DNA of 15,131 nt from an uncultured Bacteroidota bacterium (GTDB taxonomy: Bacteria > Bacteroidota > Bacteroidia > NS11-12g > UBA9320), in assembly GCA_913056425.1 (NCBI GenBank), contig CAJXLR010000016.1, positions 1 through 15,131 of the forward strand. Reading direction: 5' to 3'. Every line of letters starts with the position of its first letter. The first letter of the stretch is position 1. The translations under genes and the position numbers were made by a program. Shown piece by piece: positions 5,623-13,052 of this stretch. The notes under the pieces are model-generated. The model was not told the DNA's origin and ran no database searches. It worked only from the letters and a program-made list of their open reading frames with translations.

Positions 5623-7842
5623 CTAGAAGTTATCGATCAACGCATTCAACGTTGTACTCGGACGCATCGCTTGTGCTACTTTTTCATAATCCGGGAAATA
5701 GTACCCGTCGATGTCAACCGGATTCCCTTGAACCGAAATTAGTTCATCCACAATCTTAGATTCATTGTTTTTCATTGCATCAAACAATGCACTAAACGTC
5801 TCCTTTAGCTCGGCACTTTCTGACTGGTTTGCCATTGCTTCAGCCCAATACATGGCAAGGTAGAAGTGACTACCTCGGTTGTCGATTTCACCTAGCTTTC
5901 TAGCCGGAGACTTATCGTTTTCGAGGAACTTCTCATTCGCCTCGTCTAATGCTGCAGCTAATACTCCCGCTTTGACATTTCCATCCACGGTTGCAATATG
6001 CTCTAACGAAACTGCCAATGCCAAAAATTCACCAAGGGAATCCCAGCGCAAGTAGTTCACCGCTACAAATTGCTCCACATGTTTCGGTGCTGATCCGCCA
6101 GCTCCTGTTTCAAACAACCCACCTCCGTTCATCAAAGGAACAATGGATAGCATCTTAGCACTTGTTCCAAGCTCAAGGATTGGGAACAAATCGGTGAGGT
6201 AATCTCGCAACACATTACCAGATACCGATATCGTATCCTTCCCTTCTTTCACTCGCGCAAGTGTAAAGTGTGTCGCCTCTTCCGGACTCATAATATGAAT
6301 TTCAAGCCCTTCCGTATCGTGATCCTTAAGGTACGTTTTCACCTTCTTGATTAACTCAGCATCGTGAGCTCTTTCACTGTTTAGCCAGAAAACCGCCGGA
6401 GTTGAGGTTGCACGCGCACGATTAACGGCAAGCTTCACCCAATCTCGGATTGGATCGTCTTTTACTTGACACATCCGCCAAATGTCTCCCTCTTCTACCC
6501 TGTGTTCCAGTAACGTCTCTCCTGACGCGTCAACCACGCGCACTGTCCCCGCCTCCTCTATCTCAAAAGTCTTGTCGTGTGACCCATATTCTTCCGCTTT
6601 CTGTGCCATCAACCCTACATTTGGTACTGTTCCCATAGTTGTTGGGTCAAACGCACCATGCTCCTTACAGAAGTCGATAGTCGCCTGATATATGGCGGCA
6701 TAACTACTATCTGGGATAATAGCTTTCGTGTCTTGAGTTTGCCCGTCTTTGTCCCACATCTGGCCACCTTGTCGGATCATAGCGGGCATCGACGCATCAA
6801 TGATCACATCACTCGGAACATGCAGGTTGGTAATTCCTTTGTCGCTATTTACCATGGCTAGTTCAGGTCCGTTTTCAAGTGCTGTTACGATGTCTGATTC
6901 AATCGCTTTGCGATCAGCATCAGGCAGATTGGTAATCTTATTTATCAAGTCTCCAAAACCATTGTTCAGTTCTACACCCAATTGTGATAAAGTTGATTCA
7001 TGCTTTTTGACTACATCGGCAAAGAACACTGAAACAGCATGTCCAAAAATGATTGGATCAGATACCTTCATCATGGTTGCTTTCATGTGCAAAGACAACA
7101 GGACATCTTGCTCTTTCGCATCTGCTATCTGCTTTCGAAGAAAATCAATAAGTGCTCGCTTGCTCATCATAGTGGAGTCTATTACCTCTCCGGCGAGCAA
7201 CGACGCCTCGGACTTTAAAACTTTAACGTTCCCGTCTGAGTCAACATGTTCAATGCGAAACTGTGTTGCATCAGCAATGGTTGTTGATTTCTCATTGTGA
7301 TGGAAATCGCCTGCATCCATTGTTGCCACATGAGTTTTGCTGTCTGCGGACCATGCGCCCATGCGATGTGGGTTTTTCTTGGCGTAGTTCTTTACCGGCT
7401 TTGGTGCACGACGGTCGCTATTTCCTTCACGTAAAACAGGGTTGACCGCGCTACCTTTCGCCTTTCCATATTTTGATGCAATGGCTTTTTCTTCCGCTGT
7501 CTGTGGATCTTCAGGATAGTCTGGAATCGCAAAACCCTTTGCTTGTAATTCCTTTATGGTTGCTTTAAGCTGTGGAACCGATGCCGAAATGTTTGGAAGC
7601 TTAACAATGTTAGCTTCCGGAGTTTTTGCGAGCTCACCCAATTGGGTAAGAGCGTCTTCAACTTTTTGATCGCTTGAAAGGACATCCGGGAACTGAGCAA
7701 GAACCCGAGCAGCAAGCGAAATATCTTTCAGTTCCACCGCAATGTCGGCTTTGGCCAAATAGGCCTCAACCATAGGTAGAAAAGAGTGAGTTGCCAGCAT
7801 TGGCGCCTCGTCTGTCTTTGTGTAATAAATCTTATTAGCCAT
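5623..7842 (-). CDS. icd: Monomeric NADP-dependent isocitrate dehydrogenase
   Basis: This TCA-cycle enzyme oxidatively decarboxylates isocitrate to 2-oxoglutarate and makes NADPH in the cytoplasm. The 739 residues match the large single-chain type (about 740), not the roughly 415-residue homodimeric type. Active-site residues described for the Azotobacter vinelandii enzyme align with a constant offset of one. Isocitrate contacts are S131, N134, R138 and R144 (SAVNPVLREGNSDRR), K254 (LHMKATMM), Y419 (EEYG) and R546. Metal-binding aspartates are D349 (IIDASMPAM), D547 and D551 (RDYLTD). The NADP-side histidine is H588 (APKHVEQF). No key residue is missing. The ATG at 7842 lies 18 nt after a perfect -7 box and the gene has its own terminator, so it looks monocistronic. 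Confidence 0.98.
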   Translation of the reverse strand: MANKIYYTKTDEAPMLATHSFLPMVEAYLAKADIAVELKDISLAARVLAQFPDVLSSDQKVEDALTQLGELAKTPEANIVKLPNISASVPQLKATIKELQAKGFAIPDYPEDPQTAEEKAIASKYGKAKGSAVNPVLREGNSDRRAPKPVKNYAKKNPHRMGAWSADSKTHVATMDAGDFHHNEKSTTIADATQFRIEHVDSDGNVKVLKSEASLLAGEVIDSTMMSKRALIDFLRKQIADAKEQDVLLSLHMKATMMKVSDPIIFGHAVSVFFADVVKKHESTLSQLGVELNNGFGDLINKITNLPDADRKAIESDIVTALENGPELAMVNSDKGITNLHVPSDVIIDASMPAMIRQGGQMWDKDGQTQDTKAIIPDSSYAAIYQATIDFCKEHGAFDPTTMGTVPNVGLMAQKAEEYGSHDKTFEIEEAGTVRVVDASGETLLEHRVEEGDIWRMCQVKDDPIRDWVKLAVNRARATSTPAVFWLNSERAHDAELIKKVKTYLKDHDTEGLEIHIMSPEEATHFTLARVKEGKDTISVSGNVLRDYLTDLFPILELGTSAKMLSIVPLMNGGGLFETGAGGSAPKHVEQFVAVNYLRWDSLGEFLALAVSLEHIATVDGNVKAGVLAAALDEANEKFLENDKSPARKLGEIDNRGSHFYLAMYWAEAMANQSESAELKETFSALFDAMKNNESKIVDELISVQGNPVDIDGYYFPDYEKVAQAMRPSTTLNALIDNF

Positions 7843-7860
7843 GTTTTCGATAAAGGGCTA

Positions 7861-7868
7861 CAAAGGTA
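7861..7868 (-). promoter_or_regulatory. -7 promoter box TACCTTTG of icd
   Basis: On the minus strand this reads TACCTTTG, an exact TAnnTTTG match ending 18 nt before the icd ATG. It implies a short 5' leader of about 10-15 nt. At the -33 distance there is TTC (7891-7893, 22-nt gap) instead of TTG. The same 8-mer precedes the TPR gene. Confidence 0.6.
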
Positions 7869-7977
7869 AGCCTTATGAATGTCGAATAATGAATTTCGAC
7901 TAATGATTGTTAACCGTATTACAGTGAATCTCTGTTTAAGAAGGTCTGTGGCAACAGCCCAACTACGAGGCTATGGA

Positions 7978-8982
7978 CTACCAGAAAGCCAGGCATTCAT
8001 CAGACCTCAATTTCTTTGAGTCCTTTTTCGAACACCATTGATAGGCTATACTCACTTCGTGCGATCCTCGAGTTGTAGATCTCCTTTCATCCAAGGTTAG
8101 ATCATAACTGTAAGCCATTCTGAACCTTTTACCTCGGTAACCTATAGACCCAAGATAGGACTCGAAATCAGACAACTGCTTATTAACTAATCGTACACCA
8201 ACACCTGCTATTAGCCAATTCAGATTAAAATAGCACGATGCATTAAACTGAGTGAAGCCACCTTGTTTCATCAGCAGAACGTTCGGTCGGAGCCCAATCG
8301 AATCTGCGCTTTGGTCTCGAACAAGCGGTAGCGCATAACCTGCATGCACCGTATATCGTCTAGGGAGTTTCGCATCCGGATCACCGTAAAACGATTGAAC
8401 CGGTTCAGAAACATTGTGGACAGCAATTCCTCCATAAAAACTCTTAGCGTAAATCAACCAACCGGCGTTCACATTAGGCGAGGTAATTGTACTTGGCCCT
8501 AAAGGCTCCCGTGTAGAAGCAACAAAACCTCGAGTGGCATCAATTTGATCATCCCAAAGCAATCGACTCCAATCGAGCGCTCGCTGTATAATCTGGCCTT
8601 CGACACCAAAACGCATATAAACGTCGTCATTTAAACTCACTTGATGTGAATACGTTGCTCCGGCGTGCGTTGAGGTCAACAAGCCTTCCCCCGCGATGTC
8701 TCTCAAAACTAGAAGCCCGAGTCCTCCTTTGATTTTGTCAAAATGTTGATCACAAGAAATGGTGCTTGTGACATAAGTTCCCGGCAAACTAGGCCATTGG
8801 TTCCTGTAGTTTAACACTGCCCGGCCACCTCCTCTGTTGCATTGTGCGGTTCCTGCCGTAGCTGGATTGGTGTACAAAGGCGTTGCATAAAACTGAGTAA
8901 ACATTGGATCCTGTGCACATGCATCATTGGGTGCTAGAAATAGACAGCAACCAACTATTGCGATCAAAAGAGTTTTTCCCAT
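7978..8982 (-). CDS. PorP/SprF family outer-membrane protein (type IX secretion associated)
   Basis: This 334-residue protein has a signal peptide (residues 1-23, MGKTLLIAIVGCCLFLAPNDACA, cleaved before QDP). The mature N-terminus QDPMFTQFYATPLYTNPATAG is typical of the PorP/SprF family. The rest alternates polar and hydrophobic residues with many aromatic-rich strands, as expected for an outer-membrane beta-barrel. Members assist secretion or surface display of particular type IX cargo, such as SprB with SprF in Flavobacterium johnsoniae. They usually sit beside a large adhesin gene; no such partner is visible here. An in-frame ATG at 9018 exists, but the start at 8982 puts the signal peptide at the N-terminus and leaves a near-consensus -7 box (TAACTTTA, 9001-9008) upstream. 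No other type IX genes are in the window, so its cargo is unknown. Confidence 0.87.
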   Translation of the reverse strand: MGKTLLIAIVGCCLFLAPNDACAQDPMFTQFYATPLYTNPATAGTAQCNRGGGRAVLNYRNQWPSLPGTYVTSTISCDQHFDKIKGGLGLLVLRDIAGEGLLTSTHAGATYSHQVSLNDDVYMRFGVEGQIIQRALDWSRLLWDDQIDATRGFVASTREPLGPSTITSPNVNAGWLIYAKSFYGGIAVHNVSEPVQSFYGDPDAKLPRRYTVHAGYALPLVRDQSADSIGLRPNVLLMKQGGFTQFNASCYFNLNWLIAGVGVRLVNKQLSDFESYLGSIGYRGKRFRMAYSYDLTLDERRSTTRGSHEVSIAYQWCSKKDSKKLRSDECLAFW

Positions 8983-9000
8983 TGTTCTGTATTGATAGGG

Positions 9001-9008
9001 TAAAGTTA
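9001..9008 (-). promoter_or_regulatory. Possible -7 box (TAACTTTA) of the PorP/SprF-like gene
   Basis: Read leftward, TAACTTTA differs from TAnnTTTG only in the last base and ends 18 nt before the chosen ATG at 8982. That spacing matches the icd promoter. With one mismatch and no clear -33 element the call is tentative, but it agrees with the start choice. Confidence 0.3.
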
Positions 9009-9018
9009 GTCCATCCAA

Positions 9019-9118
9019 GTTAATTGTGAAAGTGACTCGGTGTAGTTGAAGGATTTAAGTTGTAGGATGTAGTATGATATTCACAACTAACATCTGCCTT
9101 CGATGTTCGACATTCAAA
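9019..9118. other. Low-complexity gap between the PorP/SprF-like and ftsB-like genes
   Basis: On the minus strand the gap reads as degenerate words, CTACATCCTACAACTTAAAT (9062-9043) and CTTCAACTACACC. They resemble the TTCAAC/CTACATCC run at 14330-14392. It contains no terminator for the ftsB transcript that I can recognise and no coding frame. Confidence 0.5.
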
Positions 9119-9403
9119 TCAGTCTCGTTCCTTCAGCAGAAATAGCGTTTCCCCATCTTTCGTCATGAGATAAGTTTCACGAGCAAATCGCTCCAGCATA
9201 TCCTCGTCGTTGGTCAGAAGTTCTTTTTGTTCGTTGAGCTTCTCGATTTGTTCTTTGTAATAAGACTTCTCCGTTTCGAGTTCCTCGATTTGCTGTCCCA
9301 GTTTATACTGATAGATGAAATTGTTCTGATCGAAAAACGTCAACCAGAATAGCAAGGTAAAACCTACTATGAAATATCGATTTTTATAAAATGGACGCGA
9401 CAT
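9119..9403 (-). CDS. FtsB/DivIC-family septum formation protein
   Basis: This 94-residue single-pass membrane protein has a short basic cytoplasmic N-terminus (MSRPFYKNRY), one membrane helix (about residues 10-25) and a periplasmic coiled coil (about 32-66, rich in E, K and L). It ends with the conserved tail ERFARETYLMTKDGETLFLL (71-90). This layout is that of FtsB/DivIC, which joins FtsL and FtsQ/DivIB and helps activate septal wall synthesis at the divisome. The length is normal. It lies 67 bp downstream of gltX in the same direction with no terminator or clear promoter between, so it is probably on the gltX transcript. Separate ftsB and divIC naming is not possible from sequence alone. 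Confidence 0.9.
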   Translation of the reverse strand: MSRPFYKNRYFIVGFTLLFWLTFFDQNNFIYQYKLGQQIEELETEKSYYKEQIEKLNEQKELLTNDEDMLERFARETYLMTKDGETLFLLKERD

Positions 9404-9470
9404 AGTCGCGAAGTTATTACATCAGTTGTGGTGTAGCGGACAAGCTAATCCACAAGAATCAAATGTTGTC

Positions 9471-11003
9471 TTATTCTCCGGAAGGAATAACTTCAGAAGC
9501 AGTCTTCAGGCGTCTTACAACGGTATCTTTTCCAAGCAATTCCAACATTTCGAATATTGGAGGTCCGCCGGCCTGACCGCTAACCGCTAACCGCATGGGC
9601 TGCATTATCGATCCCGTTGATTTTTCCTTCGACGCTGCGAATGCTTCGAAAGCAGATTGGATTGAGCTTGCGTTGAAATCCTCCACTTGTGCAAGTGCGT
9701 CTCCCAGCTCTGAAATCAATCCAGGAACGTCATTTTTCCATTTCTTTCGAACTACTTTCTCGTCGTACGACTTAGGTTCTTCAAAAAAGAAATTAGCGAC
9801 ATTGGGGATGTCTTTCGCGAAGTTGACTTTCTCCTTCACCATATCGATAACCTGATGCAAATAGGTTGCTTCAGGATTCCAGCCTCGTGATTCTATGTCA
9901 CTCGCAATAAGAGACGCTATGTCTTCGCTACTGCGTTCTTGTAAGTATTTATGGTTGAACCAGCGCGCTTTATCTACGTCGAATTTCGCACCGCTTTTAG
10001 AAACTTTTTCAAGCGAAAATGCTTGAACTAACTCTTCCAATGCAAACAGCTCTTGGTTGTCAGACGGATGCCAACCCAACAAGGCAAGCATATTGTTCAC
10101 TGCTTCAGGTAAGTATCCACTTTCACGATATCCCGAGCTGATATCACCTGTTTTAGGATCCTTCCATTCAAGTGGGAATACCGGAAAACCTCCTGCATCA
10201 CCATCTCGCTTGCTCAACTTCCCTTTACCGTTTGGTTTCAGCAAAAGAGACAAGTGTGCAAATTTGGGCATAGTGTCTTCCCAGCCCAAGTAACGATAAA
10301 GGAGTACATGAAGCGGTGCCGATGGCAACCATTCCTCACCACGGATAACGTGAGAAATCTCCATGATGTGATCATCTACCACGTTAGCCAAATGGTACGT
10401 AGGCAAACCATCTTGTTTCAACAGTACTTTATCGTCCATTTGATTGGTGTGAACAACCACCCAACCTCGAACTTCATCGTGAAAACGCACTTCTTCTTGA
10501 CGTGGAAGTTTGATTCGCACCACATATGGGTCGCCATTATCTATTCGTCTCTGAACTTCATCAGCACTCAAACTCAACGAGTTCTTCATACTCATGCGAG
10601 ACGTCGCATCATACTTTGCAGACATTCGAGCAGCCTCCAGTTTTTGGCGCATTTCATCCAGTTCTTCCGGGGTATCAAAAGCATAATACGCATGACCCGA
10701 TTCGATCAATTGATCTGCATATTGCTTGTACATCGACATACGCTCACTTTGCTTGTAAGGTGCAAACGCACCACCTTCACGAACACCTTCGTCCGGCGAG
10801 ATCCCGAGCCAAGCAAGAGCTTCGTTGATATAGTCTTCCGCACCTTCCACAAATCGCTTTTGATCTGTGTCTTCAATTCGGAGAATAAAATCTCCTCCGT
10901 GTTTGTGTGCAAATAGGTAGTTGTACAATGCCGTACGAACACCTCCAATGTGAAGAGGTCCGGTAGGGCTTGGAGCAAATCGAACGCGTACTTTGTTATC
11001 CAT
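9471..11003 (-). CDS. gltX: Glutamyl-tRNA synthetase GltX
   Basis: GltX charges tRNA(Glu) with glutamate using ATP in the cytoplasm. The 510-residue protein shows the class I signatures: FAPSPTGPLHIGG (9-21), containing the HIGH-type motif HIGG, and GKLSKRDGD (261-269), the KMSKS-type loop. Between them lie LRIEDTDQKR (41-50), which belongs to the glutamate/ATP pocket, and HVIRGEEWLPSAPLH (218-232). The C-terminal third is the helical anticodon-binding part. The length is usual for the bacterial enzyme. Start ATG 11003 is 14 nt after a perfect -7 box. The ftsB/divIC-like gene follows by 67 bp. Whether the enzyme is discriminating for tRNA(Glu) or also charges tRNA(Gln) was not judged. Confidence 0.98.
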   Translation of the reverse strand: MDNKVRVRFAPSPTGPLHIGGVRTALYNYLFAHKHGGDFILRIEDTDQKRFVEGAEDYINEALAWLGISPDEGVREGGAFAPYKQSERMSMYKQYADQLIESGHAYYAFDTPEELDEMRQKLEAARMSAKYDATSRMSMKNSLSLSADEVQRRIDNGDPYVVRIKLPRQEEVRFHDEVRGWVVVHTNQMDDKVLLKQDGLPTYHLANVVDDHIMEISHVIRGEEWLPSAPLHVLLYRYLGWEDTMPKFAHLSLLLKPNGKGKLSKRDGDAGGFPVFPLEWKDPKTGDISSGYRESGYLPEAVNNMLALLGWHPSDNQELFALEELVQAFSLEKVSKSGAKFDVDKARWFNHKYLQERSSEDIASLIASDIESRGWNPEATYLHQVIDMVKEKVNFAKDIPNVANFFFEEPKSYDEKVVRKKWKNDVPGLISELGDALAQVEDFNASSIQSAFEAFAASKEKSTGSIMQPMRLAVSGQAGGPPIFEMLELLGKDTVVRRLKTASEVIPSGE

Positions 11004-11017
11004 GTTTAAAATCGGCG

Positions 11018-11025
11018 CAAAAATA
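11018..11025 (-). promoter_or_regulatory. -7 promoter box TATTTTTG of gltX
   Basis: On the minus strand this reads TATTTTTG, an exact TAnnTTTG match ending 14 nt before the gltX ATG. It would give a leader of only a few nucleotides to about 10 nt. No TTG lies at the usual -33 distance. It is back-to-back with the box of the divergent CorC-like gene, 67 bp away. Confidence 0.5.
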
Positions 11026-11092
11026 CATGAGTTAATCGTCTAACCGCTATGATTTGCGAGGAATACGGCTAGAGCCAATTCATGGAAAAGCG

Positions 11093-11100
11093 TAACTTTG
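11093..11100 (+). promoter_or_regulatory. -7 promoter box TAACTTTG of the CorC-like gene
   Basis: This is an exact TAnnTTTG match ending 16 nt before the ATG at 11117, so the 5' leader should be short. No -33 TTG is seen at 17-23 nt. Together with the gltX box it defines a compact divergent promoter region. Confidence 0.55.
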
Positions 11101-11116
11101 CTGCTGCTTACAGCAT

Positions 11117-12379
11117 ATGGAATCAGCCTTTCTGGTCATTTTTCTTACTCTTTTATTGTCCGCATTCTTTTCCGGTTTGGAAATTGCATTCTTGTCGGCC
11201 AATAAACTTCGGATTGAATTAAAAAGCGTTCAAGGTGTTCGCTGGGCACAGATTTGTGCCAAGTACATTAAGACTCCCTCGAAGTTCATAAGCACCATCC
11301 TAGTAGGGAACAATATCGCCATCGTAATTTACGGGTTGGCCATGGAAGGACTATTGGGGAAATCCGTATTCCAAAGCATGGGTGATAGTTTTGGGAAACT
11401 CATTGCGGTTACTTTAACATCAACCGTGGTTGTGTTGATTTTTGCTGAGTTTATGCCAAAAGCGTTGTTCCGCATCAATCCTACCGGCATCATCAGCGTT
11501 CTGATATATCCGTTTCAATTCTTCGCCAAACTGTTATCTCCGATAGTTCAGTTTGCATTGTGGCTGGCGAAAGCTATTCTGAAGTTATTACTTAAAAAGG
11601 AATTCACCGAAGAGAGCCCAACGTTTAGCCGGGTAGACCTCGATCACTACATTACTGAAAGTCAAAAGCACAAACACGAAGACGAACGCGACGTAGACAC
11701 AGAAATTTTGCGGAATGCCTTAGACTTTGGGTCGGTTCAAATTAGAGACTGCATGGTCCCCAGAACTGAGTTAAAAGCAATTGACTTGAATGATACGGTC
11801 GACAATTTGCAGGAACTGTTCATGGAAACGGGGCATAGTAAGATTTTGGTGTATCGAGAGACCATTGATAACATCATTGGCTACGTTCACCACATTGATC
11901 TGTTTAAAGAGCCGCGTACAATCTCCTCGATTCTAATTCCAATCTTGATCACGACGGAATCCAAGTTGGCCAATGACATGTTGAATGAATTCACCGTTAA
12001 CCGTAAAAGTATTGCGGTTGTGGTTGATGAGTTTGGAGGAACTTCCGGAATCGTGACTACCGAAGATATCATCGAAGAAATCTTTGGTGAGATTGAAGAC
12101 GAACATGATGACTCAACCGACATCATCGAAGAAAAGATTACCGATTTAGAGTACGAACTGTCGGCCAAACTCGAAGTAGATTACCTCAACGAGAAATATA
12201 ATCTTCAACTGCCGGAGGGCGAATACGAGACGTTGGGAGGATTTATCATTTCAGAGTATCAGAGCATCCCGGAAGAAGGAGAAACCATTGATTTAGGTCG
12301 ATTCATTTTCACAATTCTTACGTCTGAAGATCACCGAATTGAAACGGTACATCTGAAGATCGATACTTCGGAATCGTAA
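11117..12379 (+). CDS. CorC/HlyC-type CNNM-CBS membrane protein
   Basis: This 420-residue protein has three parts. Residues 1 to about 185 form the CNNM (DUF21) membrane domain, with the signature LLLSAFFSGLEIAFLSANKLRIEL and further hydrophobic segments around 57-75, 93-113 and 122-158. Residues about 205-325 hold a CBS pair, beginning at DCMVPRTEL (211-219) and containing the canonical VVDEFGGTSGIVTTEDIIEE (302-321). Residues about 340-415 form the C-terminal CorC_HlyC domain. Some relatives export or regulate Mg2+ (CNNM/CorC); the old name hemolysin is misleading. Bacteroidota often carry several paralogues including GldE, and this one looks like the general type, not GldE. It diverges from gltX and converges on the unknown gene. 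No rho-independent terminator is visible in 12380-12473. Confidence 0.93.
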   Translation: MESAFLVIFLTLLLSAFFSGLEIAFLSANKLRIELKSVQGVRWAQICAKYIKTPSKFISTILVGNNIAIVIYGLAMEGLLGKSVFQSMGDSFGKLIAVTLTSTVVVLIFAEFMPKALFRINPTGIISVLIYPFQFFAKLLSPIVQFALWLAKAILKLLLKKEFTEESPTFSRVDLDHYITESQKHKHEDERDVDTEILRNALDFGSVQIRDCMVPRTELKAIDLNDTVDNLQELFMETGHSKILVYRETIDNIIGYVHHIDLFKEPRTISSILIPILITTESKLANDMLNEFTVNRKSIAVVVDEFGGTSGIVTTEDIIEEIFGEIEDEHDDSTDIIEEKITDLEYELSAKLEVDYLNEKYNLQLPEGEYETLGGFIISEYQSIPEEGETIDLGRFIFTILTSEDHRIETVHLKIDTSES

Positions 12380-12473
12380 GAAACGTAAACCGTTAACACA
12401 AACCTTTAACTACTGTAGTGCAAAAATTATTGAATGTGTGAGTGTGTAAATCTTGAATCTGATCGGATGAAGA
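12380..12473. other. Convergent gap after the CorC-like gene
   Basis: These 94 bp lie between the stops of two convergent genes. I see no rho-independent terminator for either direction, only short words such as CCGTTAACAC and CCTTTAAC. The word GAATGTGTGAGTG (12432-12444) resembles one in the 13972-14504 spacer. Confidence 0.6.
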
Positions 12474-13052
12474 CTACACCTCGCTTAAAAATCTTCGCCC
12501 TACTAGTTCATCAACCGCATGGAAGAGTTGTTCAGGTTTTTTTGTTTTCCATGCCCAAGTGGTATCGTCCTCTTCTTCAAGACAAATGTAATTATGAATT
12601 CCTGCAGCTTCCATTTCATTTAAAACGTGGTCCTGAAAGTGCAAGAAAGCGACCCATCCTCCGGGTGTATCTTCCCACCATTCTTGGTAGTAGCTATCGT
12701 CACTCGGATGAAAGTTGAGCACATTTTCTCCGAGTAAGATGAATTTCTCGATACCATAGTCCAGCATGTCATCAATCAATTCACGCTTTAGAACAGCGAT
12801 GTCGTTTCCAATAGTATCGTTCCACTCGCCTATCAACTCAATAATAACATAGCCTTGCTCATAATCAGTGTAAAGCACCTTGAGCAATAATGTTTCGCTA
12901 CCAAATGAATCCCATTGTGGGTGGATGGCGTAGTTGTAGATTTTGTTGGTGTACTCAAACTGACTGTGCTCCGTGCGATAGAACGGGCTCCGCTTATCAG
13001 ATGACGCCTTGTAGAGGTGTCGCCATAGATAATGTGGTTCAATTTGATGCAT
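12474..13052 (-). CDS. Conserved-looking protein of unknown function, paired with a GT2 gene
   Basis: This is a 192-residue soluble protein with no signal peptide or membrane helix. It is rich in Trp, Tyr, Asp and Glu. Three dense blocks look like family signatures: KIYNYAIHPQWD (37-48), IIELIGEWNDTIGNDI (70-85) and KFILLGENVLNFHPSDDSYY (103-122), the last followed by a WWED acidic patch. Alternating hydrophobic strands and helices (LLLKVLY, GYVIIELIG, KFILLGENVL) suggest an alpha/beta fold (inference). I have the impression that similar proteins recur in Bacteroidota, but I cannot name a family or function. Its ATG lies inside the end of the GT2 gene with a 14-nt overlap (13039-13052), so the two are almost surely co-translated and possibly functionally linked. 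Confidence 0.8.
   Translation of the reverse strand: MHQIEPHYLWRHLYKASSDKRSPFYRTEHSQFEYTNKIYNYAIHPQWDSFGSETLLLKVLYTDYEQGYVIIELIGEWNDTIGNDIAVLKRELIDDMLDYGIEKFILLGENVLNFHPSDDSYYQEWWEDTPGGWVAFLHFQDHVLNEMEAAGIHNYICLEEEDDTTWAWKTKKPEQLFHAVDELVGRRFLSEV

Noticed and set aside
5504..5625. A 40-codon plus-strand frame starting at the ATG in the centre of the palindrome (and a 25-codon one on the minus strand)
   Set aside because: The ATG arises from the palindrome's CCATGG centre, the plus frame runs through the icd terminator, and the products look random.
6749..7300. Long open frame opposite icd (183 codons)
   Set aside because: It lies wholly inside a gene with complete active-site conservation; composition and lack of motifs mark it as an antisense shadow.
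8983..9018. Upstream ATG at 9018 for the PorP/SprF-like gene
   Set aside because: It would add 12 polar residues before the signal peptide and overlap the likely -7 box at 9001-9008.
9581..9600. Repeated TAACCGC words at the gltX 3' end as part of the spacer repeat family
   Set aside because: They encode conserved residues (RLAVSGQ) and are explained by coding constraint.
10254..10916. Long open frame opposite gltX (220 codons)
   Set aside because: Antisense shadow of a well-conserved synthetase, with no start context and no recognisable domain.
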